From NCBI GenBank assembly GCA_024232355.1, contig JAAEPW010000442.1, positions 1-9,336 on the forward strand: a stretch of 9,336 bases of DNA. Reading direction: 5' to 3'. Under the pieces are notes generated by a model. It searched no databases and had not been told where the DNA came from. It worked only from the letters and a program-made list of their open reading frames with translations. The stretch is from Chloroflexota bacterium. GTDB taxonomy: Bacteria; Chloroflexota; Anaerolineae; B4-G1. The first letter of the stretch is position 1. Every line of letters begins with the position of its first letter. This document shows positions 1 through 7,200 of the stretch, piece by piece. Position numbers and translations under genes: made by a program.

Positions 1-50
1 GGCTTTGGTGTGGTGAGCGTGCGTGGCAGGGTTAGGGAGAAGAGAAGAGG

Positions 51-319
51 TGTCCACAGATTGCCACAGGAGCCATTGGTCTGATCTGCCTCATTGCCTC
101 CGCCTCCGACGCAGCTCAGATCCGCTCCCTCGCCGTCTCCCCCTGGTTTGCCCCAGGTGGTGCATTGGCTTGTTTCCTTGGGCCGAGGGTGGTGGGATGC
201 GTTGTCTGTGACCACAAGCGGGGGGTGACCGCTGTTGATGGGTTGGCCTTGTTGTGGTGATTGCCGGTTTGTGAGTGGTGACCTTTGCCCTTGCTCTATG
301 GTCGGGATCGCCGTTAGTG
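51..319. repeat. Tandem repeat array, unit 1
   Basis: First full unit of a degenerate tandem array. It begins with TGTCCACAGATTGCCACAGG (51-70), which recurs at 320-339. Further matches to unit 2 are 73-104 (offset 269, then 268), 121-150 (offset 261), an identical 27-bp block at 197-223 versus 484-510, and 237-290 versus 525-578 (offset 288). The offsets change by 1, 7 and about 27 bases, so unit 1 and unit 2 differ by indels that are not all multiples of three. This argues that the array is non-coding. The small open frames across it give low-complexity peptides with no recognisable domain. I know of no named family for this repeat. Confidence 0.8.
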
Positions 320-610
320 TGTCCACAGATTGCCACAGGAACCATTGGTCTGATCTGCTCATTGCCCCCGCCGTGACCCACTCCGCTCCCTCGTCGTCTT
401 CCCCTGGTTTGCCTAGGTGGTGTCATTGGTTTGTTCCCTTGGGCCGGGGGTGGTGGGGTGCGGGGTGGGGAGTTGGCGGTGAGATGCGTTGTCTGTGACC
501 ACAAGCGGGGATGTGATCGTTGCTGATGGGTTGGCCTTGCTGTGGTGATTGGTGGTTTGTGGGTGGTGATCCTCGCCCCTGCCCCTCGCTCGCCACCACC
601 GAAACAGAGG
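320..610. repeat. Tandem repeat array, unit 2
   Basis: Second unit, aligned to unit 1 through the starting 20-mer at 320-339, the CCATTGGTCTGATCTGC block, the CCCTGGTTTG block (402-411), the identical 27-bp block (484-510) and the GATGGGTTGGCCTTG block (525-539). It carries about 26 extra G-rich bases at about 458-483 that unit 1 lacks but the partial third unit shares. The right end is not sharply defined because similarity to unit 1 fades after about 580. A 7-bp inverted repeat (GGTGGTG at 562-568, CACCACC at 594-600) lies near the end, but its 25-nt loop makes it weak. Confidence 0.75.
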
Positions 611-659
611 CTCGGTCCCTCGGCTCGCATCGCTTTTCCCCCCGTGAGAGAACCTGGGA

Positions 660-711
660 ATGAACCTTGGGCCAGGGATGATGGAATGCGGGGTGGAGAG
701 TTGGCGGTGAG
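660..711. repeat. Partial, decayed third repeat unit
   Basis: Positions 666-711 align without gaps to 438-483 of unit 2 (offset 228), with 40 of 46 bases identical by eye. All six differences are G in unit 2 and A here. This copy retains only the G-rich middle of the unit, including the segment absent from unit 1. Sequence before it (611-659) is only loosely similar to unit 2, and from about 712 the similarity ends. It marks the right edge of the repeat array. Confidence 0.65.
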
Positions 712-735
712 GGATGGGTCACTGCCCCAAATGGA

Positions 736-967
736 GAAATTGCGCTCAGGTGTAGAACGGATGTACTTCCTAGCCAGGACATCAACGAATGCTGCTTTGT
801 AAAAACGCTCTAGCTACCGTCCGTTCGATCAGGCTCCGGGGGTGGGTTGTACGCAAAAGACTGTCCCCGGGACGGTGGCTGGGAGCGAGTCTGTAGCAGA
901 AAATAGCTTTACGATGCCGAGGAATTACTTCGTCTGACAAAAAAATCACCCTTTTCTCACTCTTGGT
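736..967. other. Intergenic region without a gene
   Basis: No credible coding sequence is seen on either strand. The two short open frames here (542-802 plus, 782-991 minus) lack a convincing ribosome site and have no recognisable protein features; the minus one would run through the inverted-repeat element and overlap the promoter. The region contains the large inverted repeat at 806-887 and a small hairpin at 918-932 (CGAGG, loop AATTA, CTTCG, one wobble pair). It also has an A-run at 939-945 and a pyrimidine-rich stretch at about 948-964. Base composition shifts from G-rich (repeat array) to more A+T-rich approaching the promoter. Confidence 0.6.
806..887. other. Large imperfect inverted repeat / structured element
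   Basis: CGCTC (806-810) pairs with GAGCG (883-887). AGCTACCGTCC (812-822) pairs with GGACGGTGGCT (870-880) over 11 bp with one G-U wobble. The two helices are separated only by T811 opposite G881-G882. An inner helix pairs 837-843 with 863-869 (five Watson-Crick plus two wobble pairs), leaving a 14-nt one-sided bulge (823-836) and a 19-nt loop (844-862). No T-tract follows on either strand, so it does not look like an intrinsic terminator. It lies about 95 bp upstream of the promoter -35 box, so it is outside the predicted leader of the giant gene. It could be a structured RNA read from another promoter, a DNA palindrome, or a mobile-element remnant; I do not recognise the family. Confidence 0.55.
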
Positions 968-993
968 TCGTGTGAAGAACGATTGCCACACGA
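968..993. promoter_or_regulatory. Inverted repeat overlapping -35: possible operator
   Basis: A perfect 7-bp inverted repeat, TCGTGTG (968-974) and CACACGA (987-993), is separated by 12 nt. The right arm starts inside the -35 hexamer TTGCCA (983-988) and extends into the spacer. The arm centres are 19 bp apart, compatible with a dimeric regulator, and a protein bound here would block RNA polymerase. The regulator is unknown and no regulator gene is in the window. Confidence 0.45.
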
Positions 994-1012
994 TGATAAA
1001 TTATGTTATAAT
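983..1012 (+). promoter_or_regulatory. Sigma70-type promoter with extended -10
   Basis: The -35 box is TTGCCA (983-988), the spacer is 18 bp, and the -10 box is a consensus TATAAT (1007-1012) preceded by TG at 1004-1005 and one base, giving the extended -10 form TGnTATAAT. The predicted transcription start is about 1019, giving a leader of roughly 89 nt before the ATG at 1108. This is the best promoter in the non-coding region and points directly at the giant gene. Confidence 0.8.
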
Positions 1013-1018
1013 GTTCTA

Positions 1019-1107
1019 GTTAGCGCAGCGTATATTTGAGATGCAGGTTTGATCACTGCACAAGTCGAGATTTGAGAGGTAACTCTCTATTATTTAGGAA
1101 AAAGATC
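1019..1107 (+). promoter_or_regulatory. 5' leader with two hairpins and the ribosome binding site
   Basis: The predicted leader contains hairpin A (TGCAG 1042-1046 with CTGCA 1056-1060, 9-nt loop) and hairpin B (GAGAG 1074-1078 with CTCTC 1083-1087, loop GTAA, which fits the GNRA tetraloop class in RNA). Hairpin B ends 8 nt before the Shine-Dalgarno core AGGA (1096-1099). That core lies 8 nt before the ATG at 1108, a good distance, and supports this start. The leader does not match any riboswitch class I recognise. The stems are short, so a regulatory role is only possible. Confidence 0.55.
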
Positions 1108-1203
1108 ATGCATTCACCCAAACGTAAAAATCACCGCCTATATCTCACCCTGGCCCTGATGGGCCTGCTCATTCTGTTCGGCTGGTCCAAGTTGGCCGAG
1201 GCC
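1108..1203 (+). other. Signal peptide (residues 1-32)
   Basis: A typical Sec signal: a short positively charged start (K5, R6, K7, R10), a hydrophobic core from L11 to W26, then S-K-L-A-E-A. The AEA motif at residues 30-32 predicts cleavage before R33. There is no lipobox cysteine, so this is a signal peptidase I type rather than a lipoprotein signal, even though the following domain resembles lipoprotein families. An uncleaved signal anchor is the alternative. Confidence 0.85.
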
Positions 1204-4200
1204 AGGCCGCCTACGGCCAAACAGCGCCTGGAGCAAGCGTGGAGCATCGCCGCCGACGTCGGTCGTTTCGAGTACCAGACCAACGTGGAGCAAATCACTC
1301 GCCCCACTGCCCGGTTGGAAAATGCCGGGCGTTCTCCGACCCGCCAACAACTGCGAGCCGAGGGCTGGGTAAACCGGCCCGAAAACGCTATGCAACTGCG
1401 CCTCTGGTCCTCGCAAACCAGAGGTCAGGGCATCGAACTAAAAGTCGAAGGTGAACGTGCCTACGGTCGGACGAACGACAACGACGTGTGGGCCGAGATC
1501 CCCAACCCCACCGACATCTTTGCCCCTGGCGGCGACCCGCTTGGCTTTCTGGTGGCAGCGGAGAACGTTCGGGCAGGGGATGGGGGGCAGGGATTGGAGG
1601 GGCAGGAACTGACCCTGGACGACGTCTTGGGCAACCCCCAACTCGCGAATCCAAATTCCCAACTGCCAGGTTCTACTTCCTACACCTTTGACCTCAGCGG
1701 TCCCCGCTACGCCGCCTACGTCCGCGACCAATTTGAGGCCGACATGCGTGGACGGGGCGAACTCCCGCCTGGCCTGCGGCTGGGACTGGTACGCCAATAC
1801 ACAGATATGACCGGCTACGGCGAAATCTGGCTCGATGAGACCGGCCTGCCCGTCCGCCAGACTATCCACCTGGAATTTCCACCCCAACCCGGCGACTATG
1901 ACTGGACCGCAGCCGACATCACCACCACCTTCTCCGGCTGGAAGCAAGGATCGAGAGGCTGGAATCAGGGAGCGGTTATCCTGGCCCAGCTAGAAGAAAA
2001 TCCCAAACAACTTTTTTCCGACCCTTACTCCCTGCTCCCTACTTTTTACTCCCTGACACCTGATCTCCAATCCCTACTCTTTAACGTGGGCCTCTCTCTC
2101 CTTCTCTTTGCCCTGGCCCTGGTGGCCTTTACCCACCGCCGCTCTCGCTATTTTTACGGTGGATTGGCCATCGCTCTCACTGTCTCAATGCTGGTTACGC
2201 CCCTGTTGCAATCGCACCAGGTCTATGCCTTTACCACCCGCCAGCAGGCCAAACAAGCCGAATTTGAACAGCAGCGTGCAACCTCCCAGGCTGCTCAAGA
2301 TGCGCAGGCTAAATTATTACGCTCAACCTACGACCCCACGGTTAACCCTTTAGCAATTAGCAACGAACAATTCACAATTCACAATTCTTCTGCCCCCCTA
2401 CTCCCTGCTTCCTATTCCCTACTCTCTATTCCCGCTGATTGCGACCTGGCCGACCTCGCCGCCGACTGCGACGGCGACACCCTGACCAACGGCACCGAAA
2501 TCACCAAACTGGGCACCGACCCCACCCGCGCCGACACCGACGGCGATTTCATCAGCGACAAAACCGAGGTAACGGGCTTTAGCCAGGGCGGCCACACCTG
2601 GTATCTCGACCCGCTCAACCCCGACAGCAATGGCGATTTTGTGATGGATGGCTCCGAGTGCCCCCAACGGATGGACATCGACGGCGACACCGGCCAGATC
2701 AATCCCGACATTACGCCGGGTGTTTGCACCAACACCGACAGCGACTCTGCGCCTGACGTCTTTGATTACGATGACGACGATGACGGCGTGCCGGATAATG
2801 TCGATCTGGCGCGGCTGGCCAAATCCGCCCAGTTTGACAGCGTGGGCGACGACCTGGAATTCAACCTGACCCTGACCGGCAACGGTGAACCCATCTTTGT
2901 CGATTTTCAGATCCGCCCACCCAACCCCGACCACCTGTACCAGACCAGCAACGTGCTCGACTGGCCCAGCAACGACACCGCCGGCCAGGTGCGGCGCGTG
3001 TTCAACAACACCTTTGCCGAGACCCCCGGCTATAAAGACACCTATCGCGGCGATCGGGGCGATATGGTCCTCAACCCGATGCTAGAGTTTGAGATTTCCT
3101 TCGATGCCACCAACCCCAGCGCCGGGCTGCCCATCACCCCTACCATGACCAGCGCCGACATTAGCAGCTATGCTGACCTCTCCTGGCTGGATACCGAGGT
3201 GCTGACTCAACTAGGCATCTCTGTGAACGAGGGCGAAAACAACACCCTGATGCTGTGGATTCCCCTGACCTATGTGCAGGATGAACTGGCCGGTGATACC
3301 CGCGTGGCCTGGCAGGCCCGCATGATGTACCACCCGGAAACCAGCCAAACCACATTGGGCGACAATCAAACCGTGCGCCTCATCTGGATGATTGAGGCCC
3401 TGACCGACAACTGTTCCCCGCCCGCTGGTGAGGATTACGATGAATATTGTGCCGACAAATCCAACTGGACCACCAGCAACAGCGTCATCCAGACCTACTA
3501 TGAGTCGTTCACCCTGACCGGCCTGACCGTGCGCGAAGACCACGGCCTCGACGTCGCCATTATTGCCCAGCCACCGGGGACGGGCAATGCCAATTACGAT
3601 GACCAATTGTGGCACATGGCCGACAGCCTGCAAACAGCGCTCATCAAGGGCGAGTTGAAAGAAGCCAACAACCGTTTTTCTGTGGCCGATATTGGCACTT
3701 TTACCTCAACCTGGGGTGTGGCCGGTTTGAATATCACCAATCTCAGCTATGACACCCAACTGGGGCTGGCCGAGATTGCTGGCGGCAAAAGCACCACCGT
3801 GCTGAACAACGTCTATAGTGGGGCCGGGGTTGGTTATAGCGCCACCCTGCTCTTTGCCGGTGAAGAGACCGCCCGGCTGGTCACCCTGGGCGATACCGCC
3901 ACCCAGTGGGGCGGCAACGTGCTCTGGCCCGATTTAACCTCCGACCTGGCCTGGCTCAACACCAGCGCTACCCTGCGCTGGACGCCCTACATCCACAAGG
4001 GGGCCGGGGTGTGGGATACGCTCAATCTGGAAACCTATTTTGATGAACTTGGCGGTGACCTGTCCAACGTATTCAGCAACAGCGAACTGGACAAGCTGGC
4101 CCCCAGCGAGACCATCGACGATTACAACACGGCGCGGGCAGGGGCTATTCTGCTGGCCCAGAACTATTATATGGCCTTGCACATCGGCATTGGCGCTCTG

Positions 4201-7200
4201 GTGGCGGTGGACGACGAACTGACCAACAGCGACCCGCTGGCCGATTACAGCCGGGGTAGTGACGAACCGGTCACCCGCATTGTGAGCGAAATGTTGGCCG
4301 ATATTCAAGGCTATTACGGCCAAATCAGCATTATCCAAAATCTGACCGACGCCACCGATAATACCAGCGCAGCGGCCACCGCCCTGTCGGCCACCTTTGC
4401 CCACTCAACCTGGGCCATTCTAGAGGCGGTTGGTGATGTCGCCCAGGGCAACGTTAGCAACGTCCTCAGCCTGACCTTGCAAAAACTGAGCGACTATTAC
4501 AAAACCAGCCTGGTCGATACCACCGCTTTTACCAATGCCAGCAGTTTCGTCGCCCTGGCCTCGGCCTCGCTGGTATCCGGTATGGCGCAGGAATTGGGCA
4601 TTAGCTATGGCATTGCCAAAGCTGCCTGGGGGCTGTTCAGTGTCAAGTTTGGGCTGGCGGCTGTCAGTGGGACCGTAGCCGCCGCCCAGGCTTCGGCCAG
4701 CGCAGGCATAGCCGCCGGAACGAATGTCGCCGCCAATTCGGTCAAATACGTCTGGAATTCCGTGACCATTTGGGCCGTAGCCACCTTTATTCTTACCGTG
4801 ACCATGGTCTGGACTTTTTATGCCCTGGGCAGTTACGATAACCCGCTGCAGCGCTCGGCGGTGCTGGCCCGCACCATTGCCAGCACCATTGTAGCCGTTA
4901 TTATGCTGGCTATCACCTTGATTCCGGTCGCTGGCTTTCTTATTGCCGGTGTCCTTGGCCTGGTTGACGGGCTGGCGGCTCTGATTTGCGCCGCCGTCGG
5001 CGTCAAGGCCGGCTCTGCGGTGGATATGTGGGTCTGCGGCGGCTGGACCGGGGCTATGACCACCGCCATCACCTATCTCATCTTTGACCAGTATCTTCTG
5101 GTTGACCTGGATGACAATGACCGGCTGGACATTGCTCTGGAAACCCCAGAACTGATTCAGCAAACCGATAACCCCGGCCCGCTGGTTGGCAATGAACTGG
5201 CGGCACGGGCCACGGTGACCAACACCATCTCTATGGATAAACCCAGCGGTAAATTTACCCGCCAGGACATTAACAGATTACTCCCGGGCCGTTCCATTGA
5301 TAGGCGGCTGAAAGAAGCCACCTTTGCCTATTATTTGCAAAACAGCAAGACGGACCAACACCAAAGCCTGGGTACAGACCAATTGGACTGGAACAATAAC
5401 ACCGAGGTCTTTGACATCTCGTTGCAAAAGCCATTTGAAACGGCCGGTATCAACCAACCTGCCCCACTACAATACCTGACCGAGGCGTTCAACATTCCTT
5501 ATGTAGAGTGTTGGACAGCCGTCTGCAATGCCGGCCGTTACAAAGCCTCCATCCACACCTACCTGGGCGCAGATTTTGTGATGGATGTCTTCCCGGCCAC
5601 CTTTAGCGAGTTCATCAACCTCACCTCCATAGGCGATAACAGCTACCGCCTCAGTTGGGACAGCCAGTTTCCCACTCTGATTGATGCTGATGGCGATGGC
5701 CTGCGCAGCCAGGCCAGCGGCGGTCCCGACCCCAACGACGCCGCCTGGGACTCTGACAGCGACGGCCTGACCGACCTGTGGGAGCGCAACAACAGCTTTG
5801 ACCCGTCCAGTCCCAACGCCGACGGCGACGACCTGAACGATTACTGGGAAGCCTTTTATGGAACCAATCCCCGCCTGGCCGACAGCGACGGCGACGGCCT
5901 GACCGACGGCGACGAACTCTTCCACAGCCGCAGCCGTCACCCCTACGAGCGGGATACCCAGGCCTGGACTGGTGGCTGGGGCATCACCTATTACAACACT
6001 GATGGCCAGGCGCTCACAGCCCGGGTCTCGGCCAGCCCGCTAGATTACGACAGCGACGACGACACCCTCTCTGACGAACGGGAGCAGATTTACGGTTACA
6101 ATCCCAACCTGCCCTCGGTGTTGAACGTGCTCACCCTCAACTCTGACATCAGCGATAATGTGGTGCAGCCCGGCGTGACGGTCAACTATACCGCCACCAT
6201 CAAAAATGAGTTGGACGGCCGCACCCTCAATGGCCTGCTGCAAGCCGAACTGCCGGTCGATGTCGTCCGTAGCACCGAGGTAATGGACACCCTCCAACCT
6301 CTGCAAAGCATCACCATGACCGGCGACGTGGCCGTGCCCGTGGTGGCCCAGAGCACGCCCATCAGTTTGACCCTGCGGGCCGGAGTGGTGGTCTCATCCA
6401 CCATTGCTGTGGAAGACCCGCCTGGCCCGGTCTTTTACCTGAATTCGTATGATAATGATTCGGACGTTGATTACAGCGAATACGACGACTCTGGCTACAA
6501 CCACACCGTCGCCTGCACCGAATCGGCCTTTGATTGCCCGGATGATGACGCCTCATCTGTGGTCAACGCCGGTTTTGGTTTTGATGAATACCAACGTCTG
6601 CAAGTGACCGGCCAGAACAGCCTGCGCCTGGGCAGCAACGACAACACCTTTAGCATGATGATGTGGCTCAACCCTCAACAAGGGTACAGCCCCAACGATT
6701 TGCACTTTGAGGAATTTGGCCGCACCGTGTTGGGCAACAACTTTTACAACAGCCCAGAAACCGCCTTTCCCAGCCTGACCTTGATAAAGTCTTCATTTGG
6801 CTCCTCCGCCAAAATGATGCTTCACTTTGGTCACGGCGATGGGCTGGGCTACTGTCAGGCCAGCGGCGGCGTACTCAAATTTAACCGCTGGCAGCACGTG
6901 GCCGTCACCTTTGATGGCGGGCAATTTAGCTTTTACGTCGATGGCGTGCTACAGTTCACCAACAGCGGTGAAAACTGCGCCGGGCAGAACCTCTACCCGG
7001 CCAAAAACTTTACCATCGGCCAGACCGACGGCGTGGGACTCTATTTCAAACTGATGGTTCCCAAAGACGCCAACTTTGACGAGGGCTACCTCTGGTCCAA
7101 CGATAATGACCACTACATCAATGAGAAATTCACCTTCCAGTCTTTTCATTACATGCATGACAACCCCAACAACGAGCCGGAAATGTTGTGGTATCCCGGA

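Larger units (their letters stand above)
1204..1962 (+). other. LolA/LppX-like N-terminal domain (residues 33-285)
   Basis: The segment alternates short beta-type stretches with charged turns. It includes QLRLWSSQ, IELKVEGERAYGR with a following VWAEI, YTFDLSGPRYAAYVRDQF, and a late GYGEIWLDETGLPVRQTIHLEF stretch. A 'can be worn by the protein, measured per residue, then GE-W-D-GLP-R' pattern of this kind is typical of the LolA/LppX/LprG-type half-barrel proteins that carry lipids or lipoproteins. This is a resemblance in pattern only. A loop at about residues 155-193 is built from heptanucleotide repeat DNA (1571-1685) and is likely an insertion relative to relatives. Structure prediction would settle the fold. 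Confidence 0.4.

Noticed and set aside
91..630. Long open frame on the minus strand across the repeat array (and the two plus-strand frames 23-211 and 235-498)
   Set aside because: The peptides are repetitive low-complexity Pro/Arg/Thr/His products of G-rich tandem repeats. The repeat copies differ by indels that are not multiples of three, there is no good ribosome site, and no protein family is recognisable.
51..711. CRISPR array
   Set aside because: The repeats are hundreds of bases long and directly abut each other. There are no short regular repeats with unique spacers and no cas genes.
806..887. Intrinsic terminator of an upstream gene
   Set aside because: No T-tract follows on the plus strand (GAGTCTG after the stem) nor on the minus strand. 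The stem is also interrupted by a large bulge.
844..900. Possible c-di-GMP (GEMM) riboswitch, from a partial ACGCAAAAG match near 851-859
   Set aside because: The remaining conserved GEMM positions and pairing order are not present, and the element lies upstream of the promoter rather than in the predicted leader.
782..991. 69-codon minus-strand open frame
   Set aside because: It runs through the inverted-repeat element and its start overlaps the promoter of the giant gene. No domain, no signal sequence, and no ribosome site are evident.
4420..5163. 247-codon minus-strand open frame, the longest one opposite the giant gene
   Set aside because: It is antisense to a continuous, well-structured reading frame with clear membrane helices on the plus strand. 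The minus peptide is Gly/Gln/Asp rich and typical of a reverse-strand shadow in high G+C coding DNA. The same applies to the other minus frames across 1138-9307.
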